DNA from: Enterococcus sp. MMGLQ5-1
GTDB taxonomy: Bacteria > Bacillota > Bacilli > Lactobacillales > Streptococcaceae
Length of the DNA: 64,000 nucleotides
Reading direction: 5' to 3'
NCBI RefSeq assembly: GCF_013155265.1
Contig: NZ_JABJXU010000001.1
Coordinates: forward strand, 488,154-552,153
Positions 27,564 to 36,676 of the stretch are shown here, in pieces. The notes beneath the pieces are model-generated. The model was not told the origin of the DNA. It worked only from the letters and a program-made list of their open reading frames with translations, and searched no databases. Within the stretch, counting starts at the first letter, position 1. Each line of letters opens with the position of its first letter. Position numbers and translations under genes: made by a program.

Positions 27564-28274
27564 TTAATTTTCAGAAATTTTAAATTTATAGCCAAATCCG
27601 TGCTTGGTGATGATATACTCTGGTTTTTTTGGATCTAGTTCAATTTTTTCTCTTAAATGCGAAACGTGAACATCAACAATTCGGGTTGAGCCTTCAAAAT
27701 CAAAATTCCAAACGCGACTCAATAGCTTTTCTCTAGAGACAGTATGATTAATATGTGTCATAAAATAATGGAGCAATTCAAATTCTTTTTTAGTTAGCTC
27801 AACAAATTGCTCATTAAGTAATAATTGACTGGACATGAGATTGAGCTTAAAGGGGCCTGCTTCCAATAGCTCTAGTTCAGTATTATCTTCATCGCTCGCT
27901 GTGGTAGAAAATTCAATTCGTCGTAAAACGGCATTGACACGGGCTACAATTTCACGGGGTGAGAAGGGTTTGAAAATGTAATCATCCGCACCTATCTCAA
28001 TGCCAACAATTTTATCGACCTCATCCTCTTTTGCAGTTAAAATGAAAATGGGAGTTAGAATGCCTTTACTACGTAATTTTTTAGTGATTTCAATACCACT
28101 CATTTCTGGTAGCATTAAGTCTAGAATAATAAAATCAAACTTTTTTGTAGTCGCTAAATGATAAGCTTCGAGTCCATTAGTAGTCGTTGTTACCGAAAAA
28201 TTATTTTTTTCAAAATTATATTGAAGTAGTGTTAAGATGGAAGGCTCATCATCAACAATCAATATTTTTTTCAT
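27564..28274 (-). CDS. phoP: PhoP-type OmpR-family response regulator
   Basis: 236 residues. Receiver domain with acidic pocket VDDEPS, phospho-Asp in FIILDLMLPEMSG (about residue 52), Thr in FILTAKED and Lys in DYIFKPFSPRE; C-terminal OmpR winged helix (about 135-232) with ELTKKEFELLHYFM and RIVDVHVSHLREKIE. It likely controls phosphate or envelope genes as in PhoP/PnpR systems; WalR is an alternative, but the usual walRKHIJ neighbours are absent. SD (reading the minus strand) GGAAGGATAAG precedes the start. Confidence 0.85.
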   Translation of the reverse strand: MKKILIVDDEPSILTLLQYNFEKNNFSVTTTTNGLEAYHLATTKKFDFIILDLMLPEMSGIEITKKLRSKGILTPIFILTAKEDEVDKIVGIEIGADDYIFKPFSPREIVARVNAVLRRIEFSTTASDEDNTELELLEAGPFKLNLMSSQLLLNEQFVELTKKEFELLHYFMTHINHTVSREKLLSRVWNFDFEGSTRIVDVHVSHLREKIELDPKKPEYIITKHGFGYKFKISEN

Positions 28275-28311
28275 TTATCTTATCCTTCCTATCAGTTAGT
28301 GCAATAATCAA

Positions 28312-28400
28312 TTTACATTAATAATGTTTTTATATTAATGTAGGCAATGAATGAACTTCATCTTTAAGTTTAACATAAGCATTACTTTAGTAATGTAAAG
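28312..28400 (-). promoter_or_regulatory. Repeated TTACATTA motifs upstream of phoP
   Basis: TACATTAATA (28314-28323)/TATTAATGTA (28333-28342) is a perfect 10-bp inverted repeat, and a further TTACATTA lies on the minus strand at 28390-28397 within CTTTAGTAATGTAAAG. PhoP-family boxes are built from TT(A/T)ACA-like hexamers, so autoregulation is plausible but unproven. Confidence 0.4.
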
Positions 28401-28523
28401 TCGGCGTAAAATGTTTTTAAGGTTTTGATTAAATTTTGTTATTTTTGTGAGCTACAATTTTTATCAGCTTGAGTTAGCTAAATAAAACTTTAAACCAAAG
28501 CGAAATATGATAAAATAATAGTT

Positions 28524-28853
28524 ATGGAGATAGAAAAAAATAATCGAATTAATTCATTATTTGAATTTTATTCGACACTACTAACCGAGAAGCAAATGAA
28601 TTATATTGAGCTTTATTATGCCGATGATTATTCTTTAGGTGAAATCGCCGAAGAGTTTCAAGTGAGTCGTCAAGCTGTTTATGATAATATAAGAAGGACT
28701 GAAAAATTATTAGAAAGTTACGAGCAAAAACTACATTTGTATAGTAATTACATAGTGAGAAAACAGTATCTTGACGAGATTCAATCTAAATACTCGGATG
28801 ATCCGCAGCTTATCGAGCTTATCGAGCAAATTCAGGCAGTTGAAGAAGACTAA
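28524..28853 (+). CDS. ylxM: YlxM-family signal recognition particle-associated protein
   Basis: 109 residues. Sigma-like helix-turn-helix ([37 protein letters not shown]) followed by a helical tail, the UPF0122/YlxM pattern. It is thought to associate with Ffh/SRP and modulate its GTPase, and its gene almost always precedes ffh. ffh starts 12 bp after the stop, so they form an operon. No strong SD is evident before ATG 28524. Confidence 0.93.
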   Translation: MEIEKNNRINSLFEFYSTLLTEKQMNYIELYYADDYSLGEIAEEFQVSRQAVYDNIRRTEKLLESYEQKLHLYSNYIVRKQYLDEIQSKYSDDPQLIELIEQIQAVEED

Positions 28854-28865
28854 TAAGGAGTAAAG

Positions 28866-30308
28866 ATGGCATTTGAAAGTTTAACAGAACGCCTACAGGG
28901 TGCGTTTAAGAAATTAAGAGGTAAGGGTAAGGTTTCTGAAGCCGACGTCCGAGAAATGACTAAGGAAATTCGGCTGGCATTGCTAGAAGCCGACGTAGCA
29001 TTACCTGTGGTTAAGGATTTTGTAAAAAATATTCGTGAGCGTGCTGTTGGCGTTGAGGTATTAGAAAAATTAAACCCGGCACAACAAATTGTTAAAATTG
29101 TTGATGAGGAATTAACTAAAACACTCGGCTCTACAGAGAGCCAGCTTTTAAAATCACCAAAAATTCCAACAGTTATCATGATGACTGGTTTACAAGGAGC
29201 TGGTAAAACAACATTTGCGGGCAAGCTAGCGAATCGTTTAATAAAGGAAGAAAATGCACGACCTTTAATGATAGCTGCAGATATTTATCGACCTGCGGCG
29301 ATTGATCAATTGAAAGTCTTAGGCAGTCAAATTAATGTGCCTGTTTTTGAAATGGGAACGGAAGTTTCACCTGTTGAGATTGTTCGACAAGGTTTGATAC
29401 AGGCTGCTGAGCAGCATAATGATTATGTTCTAATTGATACCGCGGGTCGTTTGCACATTGATGAGCATCTGATGCAGGAATTAGCGGACATTAAATCGCT
29501 TGCTAATCCAACAGAAATTTTGTTAGTTGTTGATGCAATGACTGGTCAGGACGCCGTTAATGTAGCACAAGCATTTGATGAAAAGCTAGGTATTACAGGC
29601 GTCATTATCACTAAGCTAGATGGTGACACGCGTGGTGGTGCAGCATTATCGATTCGAGCTATTACAGGTAAGCCAATTAAATTTACTGGTACTGGTGAAA
29701 AATTAACCGATTTAGAAGTCTTTTATCCTGATCGGATGAGCTCAAGAATTCTTGGAATGGGTGATTTACTAACCCTAATTGAAAAAGCGCAGCAAGATTT
29801 TGATGAGAAAAAAGCTGCTGAAATGACGCAAAAAATGCGTGAAAATACTTTTGATTTTAATGATTTTATTGATCAATTAGATCAAGTCACTAATATGGGA
29901 CCAATAGAGGATCTTTTAAAAATGATTCCTGGTATGAATGAGGTGCCGGGGATTGCCAATGTTAAGGTTGATCCGAAAGATATTTCGCGTAAGCGGGCAA
30001 TCGTCATGAGTATGACACCTGAAGAACGTGAGAATCCTGATGTGTTATCCCCGAGTCGTCGTCGTCGGATTGCGGCAGGCTCAGGTAATACTGTTATTGA
30101 GGTTAATCAGATGATTAAGCAGTTTAATGAATCTAAAAAAATGATGCGTATGGTTTCTAATGGTAATATGGACCAGATGATGCAGGGTATCCCAGGCATG
30201 GATCAAATGATGGGTGGTGGCGTAAAGGGTAAGCTTGGAAAAATGGCGATGAATCGTATGATGAAGCAGGCTAATAAAAAAATGAAGAAAAAAAAGAAGA
30301 AAAGATAA
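28866..30308 (+). CDS. ffh: Signal recognition particle protein Ffh
   Basis: 480 residues. N domain (1-~90), GTPase G domain with G1 GLQGAGKTT, DTAGRLH, TKLDGDTRGGAALS, and a Met-rich M domain from ~300 with RRRRIAAGSG binding 4.5S RNA and a C-terminal Met/Lys tail. It binds signal sequences of nascent membrane proteins and delivers ribosomes to FtsY/SecY. SD AAGGAGT supports ATG 28866. Operon with ylxM. Confidence 0.97.
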   Translation: MAFESLTERLQGAFKKLRGKGKVSEADVREMTKEIRLALLEADVALPVVKDFVKNIRERAVGVEVLEKLNPAQQIVKIVDEELTKTLGSTESQLLKSPKIPTVIMMTGLQGAGKTTFAGKLANRLIKEENARPLMIAADIYRPAAIDQLKVLGSQINVPVFEMGTEVSPVEIVRQGLIQAAEQHNDYVLIDTAGRLHIDEHLMQELADIKSLANPTEILLVVDAMTGQDAVNVAQAFDEKLGITGVIITKLDGDTRGGAALSIRAITGKPIKFTGTGEKLTDLEVFYPDRMSSRILGMGDLLTLIEKAQQDFDEKKAAEMTQKMRENTFDFNDFIDQLDQVTNMGPIEDLLKMIPGMNEVPGIANVKVDPKDISRKRAIVMSMTPEERENPDVLSPSRRRRIAAGSGNTVIEVNQMIKQFNESKKMMRMVSNGNMDQMMQGIPGMDQMMGGGVKGKLGKMAMNRMMKQANKKMKKKKKKR

Positions 30309-30318
30309 AATTTTATTC

Positions 30319-30370
30319 AAAAAAGCATTACTTATTCGGTCAGACTGGCTGATTAAATAATGCTTTTTTT
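30319..30370 (+). terminator. Terminator after ffh
   Basis: AAAAAAGCATTA pairs with TAATGCTTTTTTT across a partly paired centre GGTCAG-ACTG-GCTGAT. Confidence 0.88.
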
Positions 30371-30649
30371 GTGCATTTTAATATCATTTTTTATAGGTAT
30401 ATACCTTTTATTATTAATGACAATATACGACTTGTTTAGGTTAAAAATAGAGCATTTATAACGAAAACCGTATATTAAGATGAAGTTGGTATCGGTTTAT
30501 AAATTTTTTTGATTATTAATAATAACGTTGATTGGGCAAACGTTCAGCATTAATAATCGAAAAAAATAATGGAGACTAAGGCTAGTATTTGAAGCTCGTT
30601 TGGAAACTTTATTACAGGTTTAATTAATAATTGGGATGGGTGTGTATAC
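30371..30649 (+). promoter_or_regulatory. Long 5' region of the adhesin gene with a nested palindrome
   Basis: No gene in this stretch. It holds GATTATTAAT (30511-30520)/ATTAATAATC (30549-30558) enclosing two AACGTT boxes (30524-30529 and 30539-30544) around GATTGGGCA. This could be an operator or a 5'-UTR structure for the surface protein gene. I found no convincing -35/-10 pair. Confidence 0.5.
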
Positions 30650-33600
30650 ATGAAAAAATTATCAAAAAGCGGTATTTTTATTTTAATGACGATTACTATA
30701 CTCTTACAGTATGTATCGCCAATATTAACCGCTGCTCAGACAACTGAAGCAAAGGCTAATCCAATAACATTGGATACCGCAAAAATTGCTGCAATTGGTG
30801 ATCAGGATGTGACGGTTGATTTACAGGTTACGGTCAATAATCCTGACACTCAGGCTATTAACTCAGAGATTAAGATTCAAGACAGTGCTGCTGTGATTAA
30901 AGCGGTAGCGAATCAAACTGCTTCAAAGAATCAATTTAACCTGAATCGTAATCTGATTTCAGCGCAAATTGCGGGTAGTGCTATTAATGAAATAAATAAT
31001 CTATCAATTAAACTGGACAAGAGTAGCTTAAAGAATAAGAATACCTTAGTTTTTGAAAGTGAAGGTAATACGACTACCTTAGATTTGAGTCAATTGATTC
31101 AAGCTGAATCAGCCGATAGCTCAACGGCTAGTTCGAATAATACCTCAGCAGATACCGAAAAAAGTAGCTCAGAGGCTACAGGTACAACAAGTGATACTGT
31201 TGAAAATCAAGGTGAGGAGGAAGCTGTTACAGCAAACCAGATTAATGCTTTCAATGATGAGTCACAAGCAATGGATATTAGTCAGTATTTACCAGCTGAT
31301 ACAAATGGTTCAATATTTGACAGTGTTGAGCTATCCTATACGGATGCGAATGGTAACCCAGTGGATAAAGATCAGATCACTGCTGATACCAAAATTTCTT
31401 TTAAATATAATTGGTCGATTCCTAATCAATTAAATGATGATTATGCTTTAAAAGATGGTGACTATTATGAATTTAAATTACCAGAAAATATCAGTTATAC
31501 TCCTGGAACAGGAACTTTAGGAGATTATGGCGATTATCAAATTTTTAGTGATGGGACAGTTAGGTTTACCTTTAAAAATGTTGAGAATAATGATACGATT
31601 TCGGGTTCATTTAATTATAGTCAATCTAGTATTAAAACAAACGAGCCTGGCAAGATAACGATTGATGTGCCAACTAAAGCAGGTACCGATACGCATGAAA
31701 TTGTAATAAAGCCTAAAGGCGGTAATGATATCGTTAAAGCCGGTAAATTTGATCAGGTAAATAATCCATCAGAGGTATTTTGGGATGTAACGGTTAATAC
31801 AAGTGGCAATCATTTAGTTGATGCAAAGGTTTCTGACGCTTTTCCAGAGGGTAATGCCTATGAAAGTGTCGCCGTTTATCCGTTAGTTATTGATTTAAAT
31901 GGTAATGTGAAATCAACAGGTGCTGCATTAAATGAAGGTACAGATTATCAGGTTGATTCAAATGGTACAGTAACTTTTATAGGGGCTTATGCTGATACCT
32001 ATCAAGCCTTTAAGGTATCATATGTTACTAAAATTGCTGAAAATATCAAGCCAGATGATGGGGGCTTAATTGATTTTAAGAACACTGCAACATTGACAAA
32101 TGACGGTAAAGAATTAACTGCCAGTGCAGAAGTATCGGCTAAATACGGCAAACTTTTAGCTAAATCTTTTGACGGTGCCGATGGCAGTGGTTCACAAGTC
32201 TTTAACTGGCATATTGATTATAATGCGGGTGAAAAAGCGCTTGCAGCTGGCACAACGATTACAGATACTTTAGAGGGTAATCAAATCTTCTATGGTACAC
32301 CTAAGCTAACTGATACCTCAGGTAAAGTGATAGATGCTAGCTTATATACAATTTCATATTCTGCTGATAATAAAACAATGACAATCAATTTTCCAAAGGG
32401 AATTGACCAGCAGGTTAAGATTGCCTATCAATCTCAGGTGACAGTGCCTATTGTGGACAGTGATAAGGTGATTTTAAATAATACTGCTACTAGTAATTCA
32501 AAAGAAGCAAGTGTTAATTCTGGTCAAATTACAGAGCAGGGGGTAGTTAAATCACGCGGTGATATTGACTATACAAACCGTACAGTGCAGTGGAATTTAG
32601 ATATTAATAAGGGCCGTCAAGAGATGAGTAATTGGTCTTTAGAAGACAAGATTCCGGCTGGTTTGACAGTAGACTACGATTCATTTGTTTTTACAAACAA
32701 TGATTCCAAAGCAGTTTTAGAAAATGGTAAGGATTACAAGGTTACGGATACTGGCTCCGGCTTTAAGGTTGAATTTTTAGGTGATTTGGCAGACACGACT
32801 AGTGCTAGATATACTTTGAGCTTTAAAACGAGCTTTGAAGCAAGTGCTTTATCCGATAGTAATAAAAAATGGACCAATTCTGCTGTAATGAATTGGACTG
32901 ATAAGAATGGTAAGGAACATAAAAATCAGAGCACCGCGGATTTTACACCTCGTGATGATTACCGTTATGATGGTAGTAAATCTGGTAGCTATAATGCGAT
33001 TACTAAAGCAATCACATGGAATGTTTATACTAATCTTAACCAAAGAAAAATTGAAAATGGTTCGATTACTGATAAAATTTTAGAAGGTCAGGAATATATA
33101 GCTGGCTCAGCTACGCTCTACGTAGGTTCAATTAATAAAAATGGTGATGTTGTTGATCTAGTTAAGGTTGATGATGTAACACCAAGCTATGACGAGGCTA
33201 CACGAACATTGAGTGTTAATTTACCAGAAGGTAGTACAGCAGCCTATGTTTTAAGATTTGATACCTCGCTTAAAAATCAGGTTATTGATAGTAAAGACTA
33301 TAAAAATACAGCGGTATATAGTAATAATGAAATTTCAAATGACTTAAATGGTCATGCCTCTGTCAATAATGGGGATAGCGTTGTTCAGAAAACAGGAGAA
33401 CAGGATCCAACAGATTCTGCCTATGCACTTTGGCATATTTGGGTTAATCAATCACAATCGACTGTTAAGGACGTGGAAGTAACAGACATTCCGTCCTCAA
33501 ATCAAGCAATTGTCGAGGATTCAATTAAGATATATGGCAGTATCGTAGATGCGAGTGGTAATATCAGCAAGGATCCAAGTAATATTCTCGTCTTGAATAA

Positions 33601-35998
33601 GGATTATTCGATTAATTTGCAAACAGATTCTACAACAGGTAAACAGGAATTAATAATTAAATTTTTAAATCAAATAGATACCGCCTACTTAATTGAGTAT
33701 CGTGCTTACATTAATTCTCCAGCAGTGAATGATGTTTTGACGAACACCGTTAATGTAACAGCGACAGGTCAAAAGGAAGTCAGTGGTGAAGTTAGCGGCT
33801 CGACAACAGTTGTCAATAATGGTGGTTCTTCAACTGCTAAGAATGTTAATCTTATTTTAACCAAGGTTGACAAGGATGATAGCAATAAAAAATTAGCTGG
33901 TGTTAGATTTGAATTATATTCATATGCTAACGGTAAAAAAGGTTCACTCCTCCGAACTGGTTTAACTGATGATAATGGACAAATTACTTGGGGAAATCTT
34001 AAGAGTGGCGACTATATATTGGTTGAAACCGCAGGCTTAACAGGCTATGATATTCCAAGTGACTTAAAAGCTGGTAAGAAAATAACCTTAAAATATGATA
34101 GCGTGGATGACAATAATAATTTTAATCTAACTGAAACAAACGAAAAAACCAAAACTACTCTTTCTGGTGTTAAGGTCTGGAGTGATAGTGATAATCAAGA
34201 AGGTCTAAGACCAGAATCTGTCAAGGTTAATTTATTGGCGGCTGGTAAAGTAATTGATTCAAAGGTTGTTTCGGCCAATACAAATTGGGCATTTAGCTTT
34301 GCTAATTTAGTTAAATATGATTCAAACAACGAAGAAATTCAATATTCTATCTCAGAGGATAGTGTTCCAAATTATAGTTCCTCAATAGATGATTCTGATT
34401 TAAGCCATATTGTTATTACGAATTCTAGAGAAGTTGAAAAGCTTGCTGTTAACGGTAGTAAAACTTGGGACGACAATGATAATCAAGATGGTATTCGTCC
34501 ATCAAGTATTACAGTTAACCTACTGGCTGATGGTGTCAAAATTGATTCTAAGGTAGTGACGGCAGCTGATAATTGGCAATACAGCTTTGAAAACTTAGCT
34601 AAGTTTAAAACAGGTCAAGCAGTTAAGTATACGATAACTGAAGACAATGTTGCTAATTACACAACGACAATTGATGGCTATAATCTTACTAACAGCTATA
34701 CACCGGGTAAAACGAGTGTAACAGTAACTAAAGCTTGGGCTGATAATAATAACCAAGATGGTATTCGTCCAGAAAATATTGAGGTTGAGCTCTACGCAGA
34801 TGGTATAGCTACTGGTCAAACTGCGACATTATCAGCTGAGAATCAATGGACAACCAATTTTACTAACTTAAATATACGGCTTAAGGGTAGCCCAGTTTTG
34901 TATACGGTTAAGGAAACCGAAGATGAAGCAGGCTATGTTGAAACAGTTGATGATTCTAATCAAGGTAATGTGATTATTACTAATACTCATACACCTGAGC
35001 TGACAGAGATTTCCGGTACTAAGACCTGGGCAGATAATAATAATCAAGACGGTATTCGTCCGGCAAGTATTACAGTTAATTTATTAGCAGATGGTATCAA
35101 AATTGACTCTAAGGTTGTGACGGCAGCCGATAATTGGCAGTATAGCTTTGAGAACCTAGCTAAGTTTAAAGCGGGTCAAGCAGTGAAGTACACGATAACT
35201 GAAGACAGTGTTGCCAATTATACAATGGCAATTGATGGTTACAATCTTACTAATAGTTATACACCAGGTGAAACGAGTGTGACAGTCACTAAGGCATGGG
35301 ATGATAATAACGACCAAGATGGCATTCGTCCGAAAAGTGTCAAGGTACAGCTGTATGCAGACGGTAAAAAAGTCGGAGATGAAGTAGAATTAAGCAGCAA
35401 AAATCATTGGACTAAGACTTTTGATAAGTTAGCCTTAAAGGCTAGTGGTAAGGAAATCAAATACACGGTTAAGGAAGTAAATGTTGCGACAGGGTATGCA
35501 GAAACAATTGATGACTCTGATCAGGGCAATGTGATTATTACTAATTTCCATCAGCCTGAGGTTAAGTCGATTGAGCTAACTAAGGCGTGGGCAGATAATA
35601 ATAATCAATTTAAAGCAAGACCAGATAAAATTCAGGTTCAATTGTATGCAAATGGTATTGCAGTTGGTAGTCCGGTTGATGTAACTGCTCAAAATGATTG
35701 GCAGTATACTTGGAAAGATTTAGCTGTTAATCTTTCAGGTCAAGCAATCAAATACACGGTTAAAGAGGTAAGCAATGTGACTGGTTATACTGCTACAATT
35801 AGTGTGAAGGATTCTACACATATTGTAATTACCAACACTTATCAAGCAGCAAAGATTAAAACAACAGATAAACCAACTATTTTACCTAAGACTTCTGAAA
35901 GGGTAAATAGCTTCTATTACCTCATTGGTTTAATCATCATTGTATTTGCCGGCTTTAAGCTTTTCTTTAAAAGAGAAGCTAAGACTTCAGCAAATTAA
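30650..35998 (+). CDS. Large Cna-B repeat LPxTG surface adhesin
   Basis: 1782 residues. Sec signal peptide (about 1-29, cleavage near LTAAQ). Residues ~30-200 are Thr/Ser-rich. From ~205 to ~1060 lie several related ~160-residue beta modules, each starting near a W-x-(V/I/L)-x-(V/I/L)-(N/D) strand (FWDVTVN, FNWHIDYN, VQWNLDIN, ITWNVYTN, LWHIWVN), like collagen-binding/isopeptide adhesin domains. A SpaA-like prealbumin domain (about 1065-1160: LTKVDKDDSNKKLAGVRFELYS) precedes six Cna-B repeats (about 1165-1735) with the motif W-D-D-N-(D/N)-NQDGIRP. C-terminus: LPKTS sortase motif, hydrophobic helix, KREAKTSAN. It probably mediates adhesion; the ligand is unknown. ATG 30650 has GGGATGGG-type SD. 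Confidence 0.92.
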   Translation: MKKLSKSGIFILMTITILLQYVSPILTAAQTTEAKANPITLDTAKIAAIGDQDVTVDLQVTVNNPDTQAINSEIKIQDSAAVIKAVANQTASKNQFNLNRNLISAQIAGSAINEINNLSIKLDKSSLKNKNTLVFESEGNTTTLDLSQLIQAESADSSTASSNNTSADTEKSSSEATGTTSDTVENQGEEEAVTANQINAFNDESQAMDISQYLPADTNGSIFDSVELSYTDANGNPVDKDQITADTKISFKYNWSIPNQLNDDYALKDGDYYEFKLPENISYTPGTGTLGDYGDYQIFSDGTVRFTFKNVENNDTISGSFNYSQSSIKTNEPGKITIDVPTKAGTDTHEIVIKPKGGNDIVKAGKFDQVNNPSEVFWDVTVNTSGNHLVDAKVSDAFPEGNAYESVAVYPLVIDLNGNVKSTGAALNEGTDYQVDSNGTVTFIGAYADTYQAFKVSYVTKIAENIKPDDGGLIDFKNTATLTNDGKELTASAEVSAKYGKLLAKSFDGADGSGSQVFNWHIDYNAGEKALAAGTTITDTLEGNQIFYGTPKLTDTSGKVIDASLYTISYSADNKTMTINFPKGIDQQVKIAYQSQVTVPIVDSDKVILNNTATSNSKEASVNSGQITEQGVVKSRGDIDYTNRTVQWNLDINKGRQEMSNWSLEDKIPAGLTVDYDSFVFTNNDSKAVLENGKDYKVTDTGSGFKVEFLGDLADTTSARYTLSFKTSFEASALSDSNKKWTNSAVMNWTDKNGKEHKNQSTADFTPRDDYRYDGSKSGSYNAITKAITWNVYTNLNQRKIENGSITDKILEGQEYIAGSATLYVGSINKNGDVVDLVKVDDVTPSYDEATRTLSVNLPEGSTAAYVLRFDTSLKNQVIDSKDYKNTAVYSNNEISNDLNGHASVNNGDSVVQKTGEQDPTDSAYALWHIWVNQSQSTVKDVEVTDIPSSNQAIVEDSIKIYGSIVDASGNISKDPSNILVLNKDYSINLQTDSTTGKQELIIKFLNQIDTAYLIEYRAYINSPAVNDVLTNTVNVTATGQKEVSGEVSGSTTVVNNGGSSTAKNVNLILTKVDKDDSNKKLAGVRFELYSYANGKKGSLLRTGLTDDNGQITWGNLKSGDYILVETAGLTGYDIPSDLKAGKKITLKYDSVDDNNNFNLTETNEKTKTTLSGVKVWSDSDNQEGLRPESVKVNLLAAGKVIDSKVVSANTNWAFSFANLVKYDSNNEEIQYSISEDSVPNYSSSIDDSDLSHIVITNSREVEKLAVNGSKTWDDNDNQDGIRPSSITVNLLADGVKIDSKVVTAADNWQYSFENLAKFKTGQAVKYTITEDNVANYTTTIDGYNLTNSYTPGKTSVTVTKAWADNNNQDGIRPENIEVELYADGIATGQTATLSAENQWTTNFTNLNIRLKGSPVLYTVKETEDEAGYVETVDDSNQGNVIITNTHTPELTEISGTKTWADNNNQDGIRPASITVNLLADGIKIDSKVVTAADNWQYSFENLAKFKAGQAVKYTITEDSVANYTMAIDGYNLTNSYTPGETSVTVTKAWDDNNDQDGIRPKSVKVQLYADGKKVGDEVELSSKNHWTKTFDKLALKASGKEIKYTVKEVNVATGYAETIDDSDQGNVIITNFHQPEVKSIELTKAWADNNNQFKARPDKIQVQLYANGIAVGSPVDVTAQNDWQYTWKDLAVNLSGQAIKYTVKEVSNVTGYTATISVKDSTHIVITNTYQAAKIKTTDKPTILPKTSERVNSFYYLIGLIIIVFAGFKLFFKREAKTSAN
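34441..35560 (+). repeat. Duplicated pair of Cna-B repeats in the adhesin gene
   Basis: Cna-B units 2+3 and 4+5 match at a period of about 561 bp (187 residues); for example GGTATTCGTCC occurs at 34490 and 35051. Units 2 and 4 are nearly identical in protein (shared AADNWQYSFENLAKFK), pointing to recent duplication or gene conversion. Confidence 0.8.
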
Positions 35999-36006
35999 TT
36001 GAAAAT

Positions 36007-36036
36007 AAGGTGTGTCCTTAGGGAGACACCTTTTTT
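36007..36036 (+). terminator. Terminator after the adhesin gene
   Basis: Stem AAGGTGTGTCC/GGAGACACCTT (one mismatch pair) followed by TTTTTT. Confidence 0.85.
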
Positions 36037-36149
36037 ATAACAAAATATTAGCAAGCTACAAGTTTATTCTAGGCTTGAGTTATGATAAAATATGAGTAAT
36101 ATTAATTATAAAAACTAGATTGATTGGCTAAAGAAAGAGGTAAGAAAAA

Positions 36150-36455
36150 ATGTTTAATGGTGGTAATATGCAACAAATGATGAAGCAGGCACAAAAGTTA
36201 CAAAAGCAAATGGAAGAGAGTAAGAAAAGCCTTGATTCACAGGTTTTTACTGGTAAAAGTGCACAAGATTACGTTAAGGTTAGTATGACTGGCGATAAAA
36301 TTGTGCAGTCAATTGAAATTAATGAGGCACTTGTTGATCCTGATGATGTTGAAACACTTCAAGATTTAATCGTTGATGCAGTCAATGATGCGATGATTCA
36401 GATTAATAAAATTTCTGATCAAACAATGGGCAAATTAAGTAAGGGTTTATTTTAA
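36150..36455 (+). CDS. ebfC: YbaB/EbfC-family nucleoid-associated protein
   Basis: 101 residues. N-terminal Met/Gln/Lys-rich helix ([18 protein letters not shown]), central beta strands, and C-terminal helix, as in dimeric YbaB DNA-binding proteins. Usually found as dnaX-ybaB-recR; here it stands alone between the adhesin gene and the arginine operon, with its own terminator. SD AAAGAGG; ATG 36150 is used, but ATG 36168 is also possible. Confidence 0.9.
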   Translation: MFNGGNMQQMMKQAQKLQKQMEESKKSLDSQVFTGKSAQDYVKVSMTGDKIVQSIEINEALVDPDDVETLQDLIVDAVNDAMIQINKISDQTMGKLSKGLF

Positions 36456-36469
36456 ACAATAATTGCGAT

Positions 36470-36511
36470 AAAAGACTTTTAAAAGATTAAAACTTTTAAA
36501 AGTCTTTTTTT
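36470..36511 (+). terminator. Terminator after ebfC
   Basis: Perfect 16-bp stem AAAAGACTTTTAAAAG/CTTTTAAAAGTCTTTT with a 7-nt loop and T-run. Confidence 0.9.
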
Positions 36512-36532
36512 GTTTATCAGGATATTAAAAAT

Positions 36533-36568
36533 ATGCATAATACTATAATAAAATCATATATTATGCAT
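36533..36568 (+). promoter_or_regulatory. Inverted ATGCATAAT repeats upstream of argC
   Basis: ATGCATAAT (36533-36541)/ATTATGCAT (36560-36568) with an 18-bp AT-rich centre. It may be a secondary ArgR/AhrC site (half-sites resemble AT-rich ARG boxes) or another regulator's operator. Confidence 0.45.
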
Positions 36569-36603
36569 AAAAATATAAAAAAAAAGAAAAAATATTCAAA
36601 AAA

Positions 36604-36633
36604 CATTGATAAAAATTCATTTTAGCGTATAAT
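36604..36633 (+). promoter_or_regulatory. argC promoter overlapped by an ARG box
   Basis: -35 TTGATA (36606-36611), 16-bp spacer, -10 TATAAT (36628-36633). CATTGATAAAAATTCATT (36604-36621) matches 14 of 18 positions of the Bacillus ARG box as I recall it (CATGAATAAAAATTCAAG). An arginine-dependent ArgR repressor bound there would block the -35 region. Confidence 0.75.
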
Positions 36634-36676
36634 TACAACTATTAAGTGGAAAAAAATATTCGGGAGGTTGAATTAC

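Noticed and set aside
27564-28274. WalR/WalK system
   Set aside because: No walH/I/J neighbours and the kinase shows no clear HAMP; PhoP/PhoR is the better fit, though not certain.
30650-30740. Large Cna-B adhesin as an accessory Sec substrate
   Set aside because: Short standard signal peptide, and no serine-repeat region; it should use the housekeeping Sec.
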